Below are positions 18,199-27,664 of a stretch of DNA of 64,000 nt, in pieces (position 1 is the stretch's first letter; the number at the start of each line of letters is the position of its first letter). The stretch lies in contig NZ_SJPQ01000004.1 of the NCBI RefSeq assembly GCF_007859945.1, positions 532,427-596,426 of the forward strand, given 5' to 3'. The notes under the pieces were generated by a model. The model ran no database searches. It saw only the letters and a program-made list of their open reading frames with translations, and had not been told where the DNA came from. This stretch comes from Pseudobythopirellula maris (GTDB taxonomy: Bacteria > Planctomycetota > Planctomycetia > Pirellulales > Lacipirellulaceae). The position numbers and the translations under genes were made by a program.

Positions 18199-20124
18199 AT
18201 GAGCGACTCCCTGAAAATCTTGCCGAAGCTCGCCTCACCGCGTGACCTCGACCCGCTCTCGCTCCTCGAGCTCGAGCAGTTGGCCGAGGAGATCCGTGAG
18301 ACGCTCTGCAACCTGGTGGCGGCGCGCAGCGCCCACTTCGCCTCGAACCTCGGCGTGGTGGAGCTCTGCCTGGCGCTGCACACCACGTTCGATTTCGCCC
18401 GCGACCGGCTGATCTGGGACACCGGGCACCAGATCTACCCGCACAAGCTCGTGACGGGGCGTTACGACGAGTTCCCCACGATCCGCACGAAGGGGGGCCT
18501 GATGGGCTACCCCAACCCGACAGAGAGCGAGTACGACCTCTTTGTCACGGGCCACGCCGGCGCCAGCGTGTCGACGGCCTTGGGCCTGGCGAGCGGCGAC
18601 CGGTTGATGCGTGAGGAGGAGGACCGCTGGACCGTGGCCGTGGTGGGCGACGGCGCATTCCCCTCGGGGCCCATCTACGAGGCGCTCAACAACGCTAAGC
18701 GCGATGGCCGGCGTCTCTTGGTCGTGCTCAACGACAACCAGATGTCGATCTGCCCACGCGTGGGCGGCGTGGCCGACTACTTCGACCGCCTGCGGATGAA
18801 CCCCGTCTACACGGGCCTCAAAGAGGAGGTCGCCAAGGTCCTCTCGCACGTGCCGCTGCTGGGCGACCCGACCGAGCGTCTCTTGGCCCAGGTCAAAGAG
18901 GCCGCCAAGGCGGGCCTGCACGGCGGCATGTTGTTCGAAGAGTTCGGCATGCGCTACGTCGGCCCGATCGACGGCCACAACCTGCGACTCACACGCAAGT
19001 ACCTCCGCATGCTCAAGGCGAGCGACGGGCCTGTGCTGCTGCACGTCGTGACGGAGAAGGGCCACGGCTTCCGGCCGGCGGCCGAGGACCCGGTGACGTT
19101 CCACGCCCCGCCGGTGTTCGAGCGCAGCGAGGGGCGTGTCGTGGCGATGAAAAAATCGTCGAGCCGCACCTACACGCACACCGCGAGCGAAGCGATCCAC
19201 GCCGCGTTGGGCCGCGACGAACGAGTGTCCGTGATCACCGCCGCGATGTGCCAGGGCAACAAGCTCGAGCGCGTGCGGAACGATTTCCCCGAGCGACTCT
19301 TCGACGTCGGCATCTGCGAGGCCCACGCCGTGGCGTTCGCCGCCGGCCAGGCGAAGGCGGGCATGCGGCCGATCGTCGACATCTACAGCACCTTCTTGCA
19401 GCGGGCGTTCGACCACATCTTCCAGGAGGTCGCCCTGCAGAACCTGCCGGTCACGTTCACCCTCGACCGCGGCGGCTTGGCCGGCCCCGACGGCCCGACG
19501 CACCACGGCGTGTTCGACCTCAGCTACCTGCGCGTCTTCCCGAACATGACCGTCCTGGCCCCGGGCGATGCGGCCGACCTGACGGCGATGCTCGACTGGG
19601 CCCTCACGCACGACGGCCCCGCGGCGATCCGTTACCCGAAGTCGGCCGAGACGTTCGTCGAGGGCCCGCGGGAGCCGATCACGCTGGGCAAGGCCGAAGT
19701 CTTGCGCGACGGTCCTGATGGCGCCATCCTCTGCGGCGGGGCGCTGCTGGGCGAGTGCCTCCAGGCGGCCGACCGGCTGCGCACGGAAGAGGGCCTCAGC
19801 CTCACGGTCGTCAACGCCCGCTTCATCAAGCCGCTCGACAGCGAGACGATCCTGCCGATCCTGAGCGAGGCGCCGTTCGTCGTCACTGTCGAAGAGGCGG
19901 CCCTGGCCGGCGGCTTCGGCAGCGCGGTGCTCGAAGCGGCCGCCGACGCCGGTGTGAACACTAGCCACGTCCGCAGGCTTGGCATCCCCGACCAGTACAT
20001 TGAGCACGGCGAACGCGAGGAGCTGCTCGCCGACCTGGGGCTCGACGCCGCGGGTGTCGCCCGTACGTGCCGCGAGGCTAACACCGCCCACGCTTCCGCC
20101 GTGGACGCAAACGCAGATTTTTAG
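18199..20124 (+). CDS. dxs: 1-deoxy-D-xylulose-5-phosphate synthase
   Basis: The 641-residue protein has the full DXS architecture: a thiamine-diphosphate motif (VVGDGAFPSG ... LNDNQMSI, about residues 150-190), the transketolase pyrimidine domain (from about 325, with DVGICEAHAVAFAAG and DRGGLAGPDGPTHHG), and a C-terminal transketolase domain (VEEAALAGGFGSAV). It makes DXP from pyruvate and glyceraldehyde 3-phosphate, the first step of the MEP pathway. The ATG at 18199 (MSDSLKILPKL) fits the family. It follows ispA by 72 bp and precedes nadK. Confidence 0.96.
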   Translation: MSDSLKILPKLASPRDLDPLSLLELEQLAEEIRETLCNLVAARSAHFASNLGVVELCLALHTTFDFARDRLIWDTGHQIYPHKLVTGRYDEFPTIRTKGGLMGYPNPTESEYDLFVTGHAGASVSTALGLASGDRLMREEEDRWTVAVVGDGAFPSGPIYEALNNAKRDGRRLLVVLNDNQMSICPRVGGVADYFDRLRMNPVYTGLKEEVAKVLSHVPLLGDPTERLLAQVKEAAKAGLHGGMLFEEFGMRYVGPIDGHNLRLTRKYLRMLKASDGPVLLHVVTEKGHGFRPAAEDPVTFHAPPVFERSEGRVVAMKKSSSRTYTHTASEAIHAALGRDERVSVITAAMCQGNKLERVRNDFPERLFDVGICEAHAVAFAAGQAKAGMRPIVDIYSTFLQRAFDHIFQEVALQNLPVTFTLDRGGLAGPDGPTHHGVFDLSYLRVFPNMTVLAPGDAADLTAMLDWALTHDGPAAIRYPKSAETFVEGPREPITLGKAEVLRDGPDGAILCGGALLGECLQAADRLRTEEGLSLTVVNARFIKPLDSETILPILSEAPFVVTVEEAALAGGFGSAVLEAAADAGVNTSHVRRLGIPDQYIEHGEREELLADLGLDAAGVARTCREANTAHASAVDANADF

Positions 20125-20177
20125 AAATCCCAATGGCCAAGCCCCGATGCCCCTTACGGCGTGGGGGCAAAACAAAT

Positions 20178-20212
20178 TTGGTCATTGGGGATTGGTCATT
20201 GGTCATTCCCAT
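20178..20212. repeat. Triplicated GGTCATT words between dxs and nadK
   Basis: Three GGTCATT units (starting near 20180, 20194 and 20201) lie in the 96-bp gap between dxs and nadK. The arrangement resembles a degenerate tandem repeat. Confidence 0.5.
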
Positions 20213-20220
20213 TAAGCAGT

Positions 20221-21099
20221 ATGCCCACCCCGCCCCCCAGCCGTGTCCTCCTCGCCTTCGACGGCTCGCGGCAGGAGCTGCGTGACCGGGCCGCCGCGCT
20301 GGCGCCAATCGTCCGCCAGCACTTTGAGGTCGCCTCGACCCACGAGGACCTCGACCAGGCGATCGACGAGAAGGAGCTCGGTCCCGACGGGGCCGAATGG
20401 GTGGTCGCCATGGGGGGCGATGGCACGATGCTGCGCACCGCCCGGGCGATGGGCCGCAACCAAGCGCCGATCGTCGGTGTGAACCTGGGCAGACTCGGGT
20501 TTCTGGCGGGGCTCAACCCTGAGCGGCTCGACAAGGCGCTCGGCGAGATCGCCGCCGGCAAATTCCGCATCGTGCGCCACGTGATGCTCGACTGCACGCT
20601 CGTGGCGGCCGACGGCGCCGAGACCTCGCGGCTCGCGCTCAACGAGGCGGCGGTGCTAGCGGGCGAGCCGTTCCGCATGATCGACGCCCAACTCTACGTT
20701 GACGGTGATTTGGCGGCGACTTACAGTTGCGACGGCTTCCTGGTCGGCACGCCTGTCGGCTCGACGGCCCACAACCTGGCGATCGGCGGCCCGATCCTCC
20801 GCAAGGACATCGACGCGGTCGTGCTGTCGTCGATCAACCCCCACACCCTGACTGTGCGGCCGGTGGTCGACTCGCCCGACCGCACCTACGAGATCGTGGT
20901 GGCCGACCCGAATCCCGGCACGCGGCTGCTGGTGGACGGCAAGGTGGTCGGCCCGCTGAGGCCCGGCGACCGGGTCCGCGTCGAGCGTTCGCCCGCCGTG
21001 TTCCAGATGGTCGAGGTCGCCGGACAAACATATTACCGAACGCTCCGCAACAAACTCGGCTGGGGCAGCCGCCCGCGAGCGCCAAAGGAAACGCCCTAG
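20221..21099 (+). CDS. nadK: NAD kinase
   Basis: The 292-residue protein has the GGDGT motif at residues 65-69, followed by VGVNLGRLGFLAG, a LNEAAVLAG segment and the substrate-binding loop GTPVGSTAHNLAIGGPI (Ala-His where many homologues have Ala-Tyr). NAD kinase makes NADP+ and supplies reductant for pathways such as the MEP route encoded just upstream. The ATG at 20221 was chosen over an upstream in-frame start inside the GGTCATT repeat. Length is normal. Confidence 0.94.
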   Translation: MPTPPPSRVLLAFDGSRQELRDRAAALAPIVRQHFEVASTHEDLDQAIDEKELGPDGAEWVVAMGGDGTMLRTARAMGRNQAPIVGVNLGRLGFLAGLNPERLDKALGEIAAGKFRIVRHVMLDCTLVAADGAETSRLALNEAAVLAGEPFRMIDAQLYVDGDLAATYSCDGFLVGTPVGSTAHNLAIGGPILRKDIDAVVLSSINPHTLTVRPVVDSPDRTYEIVVADPNPGTRLLVDGKVVGPLRPGDRVRVERSPAVFQMVEVAGQTYYRTLRNKLGWGSRPRAPKETP

Positions 21100-21131
21100 A
21101 AAATCGACTATTAACAGCAAGGAAGCTGAGC

Positions 21132-22007
21132 ATGCTCAATCGATTCTTTCGCACAGCGACGCTCGTCGCCATGATCGCCCTCATGGGCGCCGACGCCTGG
21201 GCCGCCGAAAAGCGGGACGAGAAGCACACGCTTCGCTACAAATTCCGCACGGGCGAGACGCTCCGCTGGGACGTCGACCAACGCTCCAGCGTTCGCAACA
21301 CGATGGAGGGGACCACCCAGCAGGCGCAGACCAAGACCACCAGCCTGAAGGTCTGGAAGGTGATCGATGTGACGCCGGACGGCTCGATCGAGTTCCAGAA
21401 CCTGGTCGAGCGCGTGCGGATGGAGAACAAGCTGCCCGACCGCGCCGAGATGGTGTTCGACAGCACCGAGGACGACGCCCCGCCGCCCGGATTCGAGGAC
21501 GCGGCCAAGGCGGTCGGCGTGGTGCTCAGTTCTGTGACGATCACGCCGTGGGGCGAGGTCAAGTCGCGCGACGTGAAGCACCACCAACCGGCCGCCGACC
21601 CGAACGCCTCGATCACGGTGCTGCTGCCCAAGGAGCCGGTCGCCGTGGGCGACAGCTGGGACGAGCCGCAAGAGGTGCAGGTGAAACTCAACGGCGGCGG
21701 CACGAAGGCGATCCAATGCCGGCGGCACTTCACGCTCAGCTCGGTCGAGAACGGCGTCGCCGTGATCAAGCTGCAGTACCAGGTGCTCTCTTCGACCACG
21801 CCGGAGATCGACGGTCAGCTCGCCGCCCGCCAGACGGACGGCCAGATCCGCTTCGACATCGACGCCGGCCGGGTGCTCTCGCAGCGGCTCGACGTCGACC
21901 GCCGCGTGCTCGGCTACGCCGGCCCGAGCAGCAGCATGCACTTGGTGACGCGCATGGAAGAGCGGCTGAAAACGCGCGCGGCGAGCGTGGCTTCGAAGCC
22001 AAAGTGA
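21132..22007 (+). CDS. Secreted DUF6263-like protein
   Basis: The 291-residue protein has a signal peptide (about residues 1-24, ending ADAWA) and a mature part starting KHTLRYKFRTGETLRWDV. It shows a pattern I recall from planctomycete DUF6263 proteins: SIEFQNLVERVRM, LLPKEPVAVGDSW and a late IRFDIDAGRVLSQ. The function is unknown. It lies 32 bp after nadK and may share its transcript. A decayed copy of its last 180 bp occurs at 23580-23723, so the gene or its 3' end has been duplicated. Confidence 0.8.
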   Translation: MLNRFFRTATLVAMIALMGADAWAAEKRDEKHTLRYKFRTGETLRWDVDQRSSVRNTMEGTTQQAQTKTTSLKVWKVIDVTPDGSIEFQNLVERVRMENKLPDRAEMVFDSTEDDAPPPGFEDAAKAVGVVLSSVTITPWGEVKSRDVKHHQPAADPNASITVLLPKEPVAVGDSWDEPQEVQVKLNGGGTKAIQCRRHFTLSSVENGVAVIKLQYQVLSSTTPEIDGQLAARQTDGQIRFDIDAGRVLSQRLDVDRRVLGYAGPSSSMHLVTRMEERLKTRAASVASKPK

Positions 22008-22465
22008 GGGGAATTAGCGATCAGCTGTCTGCGGTCAGCATTTTGGGGCTGAAAGCGGATCGCCACTCCGCGCGGCCAAAAATATTTTTCAGGCGCGCGC
22101 CGCGGGCCGCTTGAAAAGAGTTTTTCACACGTCCCCCCGGAACGGGCATCCATTTTACGCAGCTCTGCGAGGTAAAATGACGCTCTCGTCCGAAAGAATG
22201 CAGAAGTCGTCAGAAAAACGCCCCTGCGGCGCCCAATTATCTCTGTAGCAGCGGTTTCACCTAATTTCGACAATCGCTATTGGGTCGCGCGCAGCAGCCA
22301 TTCTTGGCAACTCGCGATTTTGTCGTAGGTGGGGGGCGCCACGCCCGGCTTGCGGCGAGAAATCGGCGGGACGGTATCGGTGCAATTCGCGCAAAACCAT
22401 TCTTGGGCCAAGCGGTTTGAGCTGGCGATTCTCCGACCTAACGTCCGTCTGTTACAATACCAGCC
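22008..22465. other. Intergenic region with a dispersed repeat
   Basis: The 458-bp gap carries a 12-bp A/T palindrome (22078-22089), the ~103-bp dispersed repeat at 22224-22326, and the probable promoter of the following PEP-CTERM-like gene; TACAAT at 22453-22458 is a -10-like word with no good -35. No gene is seen. Confidence 0.5.
22224..22326 (+). repeat. ~103-bp dispersed repeat, copy 1 (upstream of PEP-CTERM-like gene)
   Basis: This segment matches the reverse complement of 53404-53508 at roughly 85-90 percent by eye. It includes long shared words such as TTTCACCTAATTTCGACAAT and CGATTTTGTCG. It begins about 240 bp upstream of the gene at 22466 and reads towards it. The second copy has the same relation to the PEP-CTERM gene that starts at 53114. 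Confidence 0.85.
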
Positions 22466-23485
22466 ATGCGTTTAACTACCGCACGGCATTCAATTACCGC
22501 ATCCATGCTCGATCATCACGAACGCTGCAAATCATCAAGTTGCTCTCGATGCACGACAAAGCTTTTTGCCTTCGTGGTCGCGGCGACTATTATCAACTCC
22601 TCCGCGGGCCTAACCTGCTTCGCCGCGGGGATGTTTGCCTACTACCCTGGCCAAGGGGCGGAAGTTTCTTTTAACGACATCGACGGCAACCTACTGGAAG
22701 CCGTTCCCATGTCAGGAGCTGTTGGCGCTCTCGACTCCACGGGGGGCCGAGTCTATGGGATCGCGCCCACGGGCGCCTACAACGGGATCTACGAGGTTCA
22801 GCCGGGCAAGCCTCCCAAGCTTCTAGTAGAGGATGAATTCATATTAACTATCCGTACAGGGCTCTCGGCGAGCAGCACCGGGGTATTTGCGACCTTGCCG
22901 GCGGGCAGGGCCGCTGTTTGGTTTTACGAGATTAGTGAAAGCAGAAGGGGAGTACAGACCCCTTTAGGTTTCGGTATTGACCTTGAATTCGACGGGACCA
23001 ATACCCTGCTACTTCTCACTCAAGACGGCTTGCGCCGTCAGGAGTACGTCGAAGACCTCTCGGGGGATTATGAGATTGTCGACGATCAACTCCTGATCGA
23101 CTTAACGACTTTGGGCGCGCCTGCCCCCGGAGCGACCTTGGCTCTCTCAAACAGCAGATTCATCGCCATCGCGAATGGGGAAGACGGCGATGCATCCCTG
23201 TTCGATCCGACGGGCGCCTTCCAAGCCTCGTTCTCGCTCGAGGGCGTTATCCGGGCGATGGCTTTCGGCCCTCACAACTCGCTCTACGCCGTAGTTAGCG
23301 GCAACGATGGGGGATTGTTTGAACTCCGGCAAGGCGCCGCTGCCCGACTGGTATCGGACGACCCTCTATATCGGAATGCGACGATGGGCGCCGAACTGGT
23401 CTACGTGCCCGAGCCAATGGGCTTCACGGTGGTGGCGATGGCGTTTTGTGCGATCTCGTGCAGTCGTTTATCGAGAATGCGATAG
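22466..23485 (+). CDS. PEP-CTERM-like secreted protein, function unknown
   Basis: The protein has 339 residues. A hydrophobic segment at about residues 33-54 (KLFAFVVAATIINSSAGLTCFA) looks like a signal peptide, so the true start may be the ATG at 22505. The C-terminus has VPEPMG, a hydrophobic stretch and a short basic end (RLSRMR), a degenerate PEP-CTERM tail. The middle contains repeated short Gly/Asp turns that suggest a beta-propeller-like fold (GGRVYGIAPTGAYNGIYEV, IRAMAFGPHNSLYAV), inferred only. Its codon use is less GC-biased than that of its neighbours, and it is flanked by the DUF6263-like gene and a decayed copy of that gene's 3' end. Confidence 0.72.
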   Translation: MRLTTARHSITASMLDHHERCKSSSCSRCTTKLFAFVVAATIINSSAGLTCFAAGMFAYYPGQGAEVSFNDIDGNLLEAVPMSGAVGALDSTGGRVYGIAPTGAYNGIYEVQPGKPPKLLVEDEFILTIRTGLSASSTGVFATLPAGRAAVWFYEISESRRGVQTPLGFGIDLEFDGTNTLLLLTQDGLRRQEYVEDLSGDYEIVDDQLLIDLTTLGAPAPGATLALSNSRFIAIANGEDGDASLFDPTGAFQASFSLEGVIRAMAFGPHNSLYAVVSGNDGGLFELRQGAAARLVSDDPLYRNATMGAELVYVPEPMGFTVVAMAFCAISCSRLSRMR

Positions 23486-23579
23486 AAGCTGCGAGAGTAC
23501 CACGTTGCGAGTAGAGAACGCTCTGGCATTTCCGTAAAGAACCGGCGCCCAAGCCGCATGGTGCGGCTGCTTGGGACTT

Positions 23580-23723
23580 CGCCAGACGGACGGCCAGATC
23601 CGCTTCGACCGCGACGCCGGCCGGGTGCTCGGCTACGCCGGCCCGAGCAGCAGCATGCACTTGGTGACGCGGATGGAAGAGCGGCTGAAAACGCGCGCGG
23701 CGAGCGTGGCTTCGAAGCCGTGA
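23580..23723 (+). pseudogene. Decayed copy of the 3' end of the DUF6263-like gene
   Basis: This 144-bp stretch matches 21828-22007, the last codons of the DUF6263-like gene, almost base for base. It lacks 33 bp, an in-frame loss between two GTGCTC words, and one codon before the stop. It has no upstream coding part, start or promoter. It is a gene fragment left by duplication or recombination. Confidence 0.9.
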
Positions 23724-24150
23724 GCGCCGCTGCTGCTACGCCTCGCCGTATCCGCTTTTAGCTTTCCGGGCGACTCGCTGCGCAGGCGGTTGGTCTGGTC
23801 GGCAGGGCTGCGCACACGGGGCGGGGTTGGGGCTGTTTTTCTGCTTCTCTGCGGACCGGACCGTCTCGGTAAGTGGGCTCCATTACCGTTTCGCTGCTCG
23901 ATGGCTGAAAACCGGTGCTGGTTTACGGCCCTCGGATCGTTGCTTGCCGGCGGCCGGCGGGCGAGAATGGTCCGCATTGGAGGCGGCGTGCTTTTTCACG
24001 GGCTCGCGCTGCAACGCTCTTTGTCGGGGTGTGCAGCGTCTTTCTCGCCTCGGCCCAACTCACTAGCGGATGCGGTGAACGAGCAGGACTGAACGTTCAG
24101 GCCCCACGCCGCAATCGACCATTCTCTCGTCTCCTCGGAGCCTACTCATC
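23724..24150. other. Intergenic, no gene seen
   Basis: The 427 bp before the pectate lyase gene hold overlapping short frames without plausible codon use and no clear hairpin or promoter. The pectate lyase promoter probably lies in the last 100 bp. Confidence 0.4.
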
Positions 24151-25716
24151 GTGACGACGACCCCCCGCGTTAAACAACTCGGCGCCGCACTGCTGGCCTT
24201 CTTGATCATTGCCACGAGCCTGCCGGCCGCTGCGGACGCCCCCGCCTCGTCGGCCGCCGAGCCAACGCCGGCAATGGCGCCGCCGATGCCGTTCGACATC
24301 CCCTACGGCCTGCCGGCCTTCCCCGGCGCGTGGGGCGGAGGGATGTACGCCACGGGCGGACGCGGCGGGAAAGTCATCGCGGTGACCACTCTCGACGACA
24401 GCGGCCCGGGCAGCCTGCGGGCCGCGATCGACGCGGAAGGGGCGCGGATCGTGGTGTTCCGCGTCGCGGGCAAGATCGAGCTCGAGTCGAACCTCGACAT
24501 CGACCACCCGAACATCACGATCGCCGGCCAGTCGGCGCCGGGCGACGGAGTCTGCATCACGAACCACTCGCTCAACATCAACACGAGCAACGTCGTGCTG
24601 CGGCACCTGCGAGTGCGGCGCGGCAATCCCTCGGGCGGGCAGGGCTCGGACAACATCGGCGGGCACCCGCGCGGGCAGGTGATCGTGGACCACTGCTCGG
24701 CCAGTTGGGGACGCGACGAGAACCTCTCGCTTTACCGCTGGGTGGACCGTGAGGCGGAAGTCCCCGCGATCCACGGCAACGTGGCCCAGATCAAGCACCC
24801 CGTTTGCAACCTCACCATCCAGTACTGCATCTCGAGCGAGGCGCTCGGCCCGGGGCACGAGTTCGGCGGCACCTGGGGCGGCCGCGACTCGACCTTCCAC
24901 CACAACCTGTTCGCCTGCAACACGGGCCGCAACCCGTCGATCGGCATGAGCGGCAAGTTCGACTATCGCAACAACGTGATCTTCAACTGGGGCCACCGCA
25001 CGATGGACGGCGGCGACGAGACGTCGCTGATCAACGTCATCAACAACTACTACAAGTCGGGGCCGGCGACCAACGACAACATGGTCAACATCATCGCTCG
25101 CATCGAGCAGCGTGATCAGAACTCGCCCAAGGGACGCTTCAAGGCGGGCGGCTGGTACCCCACCGCCGGCAAGCGGCCCGGCAAGTGGTACGTGGCCGGC
25201 AACCACGTCGATGGCTTCCCCGAGGTAACGGCCGACAACTGGAAGGGGATCCGGCTGAAGGCGGGCTCGCTCGACATGGAGCACGCCCGGGTCCTCACCC
25301 CGTTCGAGGCCTGGCCGGTCAACCAGCAGACGGCCCATCAGGCTTACGACGAAGTGCTCTCCAAGTCGGGCGCCACCCTGCCCCGCCGCGACGCGGTCGA
25401 CGAGCGCGTGACCGAGATGGTCCGCAGCGGCGAGGTCAGCCACGGCGAGGGCGTCTTGCTACACCCCGACGAGGTAGGCGGATACCCCGAGTACGCCTAC
25501 GACGCCGACCAAGTGCCCGCCGACAGCGACCACGACGGCATGCCCGACGGCTGGGAGCAGGAGCACGGTCTCGCCAGCGACTCGGCCGACGACGGCGCCA
25601 CGGACGCCGACGGCGACGGCTACACGAACGTCGAGGAGTTCCTCAACGGGACCGACCCGCGGGAAAAGGTCGACTACACGAACCTCGGCAACAACGTCGA
25701 CACGATCAGCGGCTGA
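24151..25716 (+). CDS. Secreted pectate lyase-like polysaccharide lyase (PL1-type)
   Basis: The 521-residue protein has a signal peptide (about residues 1-29, ending AAADA) and then a right-handed beta-helix-type domain starting FPGAWGGGMYATGGRGGKV. Typical features follow: TTLDDSGPGSLRAAI, VFRVAGKIEL, NITIAGQSAPGDGV, NVVLRHLRVRRG and VIVDHCSASWG. The C-terminus (about residues 450-505) has DSDHDGMPDGWEQEHGL and DADGDGYTNVEEFLNGTDP, an EF-hand/thrombospondin-3-like calcium-binding segment common in secreted planctomycete enzymes. The substrate is probably pectin or a related polyuronate, but motif evidence cannot settle it. Confidence 0.88.
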   Translation: MTTTPRVKQLGAALLAFLIIATSLPAAADAPASSAAEPTPAMAPPMPFDIPYGLPAFPGAWGGGMYATGGRGGKVIAVTTLDDSGPGSLRAAIDAEGARIVVFRVAGKIELESNLDIDHPNITIAGQSAPGDGVCITNHSLNINTSNVVLRHLRVRRGNPSGGQGSDNIGGHPRGQVIVDHCSASWGRDENLSLYRWVDREAEVPAIHGNVAQIKHPVCNLTIQYCISSEALGPGHEFGGTWGGRDSTFHHNLFACNTGRNPSIGMSGKFDYRNNVIFNWGHRTMDGGDETSLINVINNYYKSGPATNDNMVNIIARIEQRDQNSPKGRFKAGGWYPTAGKRPGKWYVAGNHVDGFPEVTADNWKGIRLKAGSLDMEHARVLTPFEAWPVNQQTAHQAYDEVLSKSGATLPRRDAVDERVTEMVRSGEVSHGEGVLLHPDEVGGYPEYAYDADQVPADSDHDGMPDGWEQEHGLASDSADDGATDADGDGYTNVEEFLNGTDPREKVDYTNLGNNVDTISG

Positions 25717-25755
25717 GATCGTGTCGGCCGCGGGCCGTTGGGTCGCTCGCCACTC

Positions 25756-25783
25756 GCCAGCCACGGGCGCCGCCCGGGCTGGC
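25756..25783. terminator. GC-rich hairpin between convergent genes, terminator candidate
   Basis: GCCAGCC and GGCTGGC arms with an inner CGGGCG/CGCCCG pairing form a strong hairpin between the convergent pectate lyase and guaA genes, touching the guaA stop codon. There is no T-run on either side, so its terminator role is an inference from position and stability. Confidence 0.4.
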
Positions 25784-27369
25784 TATTCCCACTCGATCGT
25801 GGCGGGCGGCTTGCTCGAGATGTCGTAGACCACACGGTTCACGCCCTTCACCTCGTTGATCACGCGGGTCGAGATCTTCGCCAGAAGGGCGTGAGGCAGG
25901 TGGCTCCAGTCGGCGGTCATGAAGTCGTCGGTGTTCACGCACCGCACGGCCAGGGCGTTCTCGTAGGTGCGGCTGTCGCCCATCACGCCGACGCTCTGGA
26001 CCGGCAGTAGCACGGCAAACGCCTGCGAGGTGTCGCGGTACAAGCCGGCCGCCTTGATCTCGCCCACCACGATGTCGTCCGCCTCGCGGAGCGTCTCGAG
26101 CTTCTCCTTGGTGATCTCGCCGAGGCAGCGGACGGCTAGGCCCGGACCCGGGAACGGGTGACGCCAGACGATCTCCTCCGGCAGCCCCAACTGCAAACCG
26201 AGCCGCCGGACCTCGTCCTTGAACAGGTCGCGGAGCGGCTCGACGAGCTCGAAGCCCAACTCGGCCGGCAGGCCGCCGACGTTGTGGTGCAGCTTGATCG
26301 TGTCGGCGGGGCCGTCCACGGCGGCGCCGCTCTCGATCACGTCGGGGTAGAGCGTGCCCTGGGCCAGGAAACGGGCGCCCTCGACCTTGGCCGCCTCGGC
26401 CTTGAAGCACTCGATAAACTCATTGCCGATGCGGCGACGCTTCTCCTGCGGATCGCTCACGCCCGAGAGCACGCGGAGAAACTGCTCCTCGGCCTCGACG
26501 ACGTGCAGGTCGGTCTTAAAGTGGTCGGAAAACTCGCGGACCACGGCCTCTTGCTCGCCTTTGCGCAGCAGGCCGTTGTCGACCAGGATGCAGCTGAGCT
26601 GCGGGCCGATCGCCTTGGCCAAGAGCGCGGCGACCACGGCCGAATCGACCCCGCCCGACAGGCCACAGATCACGCGGTCGGAACCGACCTGCTCGCGGAC
26701 GCGGGCGATCATCTCGTCGGCGAAATCGCCCAGCCGCCAGGCCCCGGTCGCCTTGCAGACCTCGTGCAGGAAGTTGCCCAGCACCCGCTTGCCGTCGACC
26801 GAGTGGGTCACCTCCGGGTGGAACTGCAGGCCGTACACGGGCAGCGATTTGTGCCGCACCGCCGCGTAAGGGCAAGTCGGCGTGTTGGCCAACGCGATGA
26901 ACCCCTCGGCGATGTCGGTCACCTGGTCGCCGTGGCTCATCCAGACCTCGGTCTGCGGCGCGACGTTGTGGAACAGGTCGCTGTCGTCGACCACGTCGCA
27001 ATGGGCCCGGCCGTACTCACGGCTCGTGACGTTCTTGACGTCGCCGCCGAGCGCCTTGCAGGCGAGCTGCATGCCGTAGCAGATGCCCAAGACGGGAACG
27101 CCGAGCTCGAACAAGCCCGGGTCGCACTGCGGGGCACCGTCGGCGTACACACTGCTGGGGCCGCCCGAGAGGATGATCCCCACCGGGGCGAGCTCTTTGA
27201 TCCGCTCGGCCGTGATGTCGTGCCGCACGATCTCGCAGTAAACGTTCTGCTCACGCACCCGGCGGGCGATGAGTTGGGCGTACTGCGAGCCGAAATCGAG
27301 CACCAGCACGCGCTCGTCGGTCAGGCGCGGGGCGGGCGTGGTGGTTTCGTTGGTCGAAACGTCGGTCAT
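25783..27369 (-). CDS. guaA: GMP synthase (glutamine-hydrolysing)
   Basis: The 528-residue protein has an N-terminal class I glutamine amidotransferase domain with the nucleophile Cys97 in GICYGMQ, preceded by [10 protein letters not shown]. The ATP-pyrophosphatase domain carries the PP-loop GLSGGVDS, and the C-terminal dimerisation domain ends [10 protein letters not shown]. It converts XMP to GMP. The ATG at 27369 (MTDVSTNET) was chosen over a longer frame starting at 27534, which adds 55 residues without family resemblance. It is divergent from surE. Confidence 0.97.
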   Translation of the reverse strand: MTDVSTNETTTPAPRLTDERVLVLDFGSQYAQLIARRVREQNVYCEIVRHDITAERIKELAPVGIILSGGPSSVYADGAPQCDPGLFELGVPVLGICYGMQLACKALGGDVKNVTSREYGRAHCDVVDDSDLFHNVAPQTEVWMSHGDQVTDIAEGFIALANTPTCPYAAVRHKSLPVYGLQFHPEVTHSVDGKRVLGNFLHEVCKATGAWRLGDFADEMIARVREQVGSDRVICGLSGGVDSAVVAALLAKAIGPQLSCILVDNGLLRKGEQEAVVREFSDHFKTDLHVVEAEEQFLRVLSGVSDPQEKRRRIGNEFIECFKAEAAKVEGARFLAQGTLYPDVIESGAAVDGPADTIKLHHNVGGLPAELGFELVEPLRDLFKDEVRRLGLQLGLPEEIVWRHPFPGPGLAVRCLGEITKEKLETLREADDIVVGEIKAAGLYRDTSQAFAVLLPVQSVGVMGDSRTYENALAVRCVNTDDFMTADWSHLPHALLAKISTRVINEVKGVNRVVYDISSKPPATIEWE

Positions 27370-27664
27370 CGTCGTCCGTGGGTCGGGTGCGGTTCGGGAA
27401 AGGCGGGGCGTCGTGGCGCGGGGGAAAGTCGAGGATGCCGGATCGGCCCCCACGGCGGCAACCGCCAATCCCCCTGTGGCGGCCCCCTTTTTCAAACGAA
27501 ACCGCAGATTATAGGGGTCGTAGCGTCGCCCCACTAGCTGCGGGTGGCTCGATTCATTGCCGCCGCGGCGGCGCCGCGCTTATTATGGAGCTATGGCCGC
27601 GGCCCGTGCGTACGGACGCGGCCCCCCGCCCCCTCCCCTCAAGGATGAGAGCCGAATCCCCGCC

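Noticed and set aside
18235..20175. A 646-residue open frame on the minus strand
   Set aside because: It is antisense to dxs, whose motifs are complete. The antisense product has atypical composition.
23790..24092. A 100-residue plus-strand frame before the pectate lyase
   Set aside because: It has Arg/Gly/Leu-rich composition, overlapping alternatives in other frames and no resemblance to any family.
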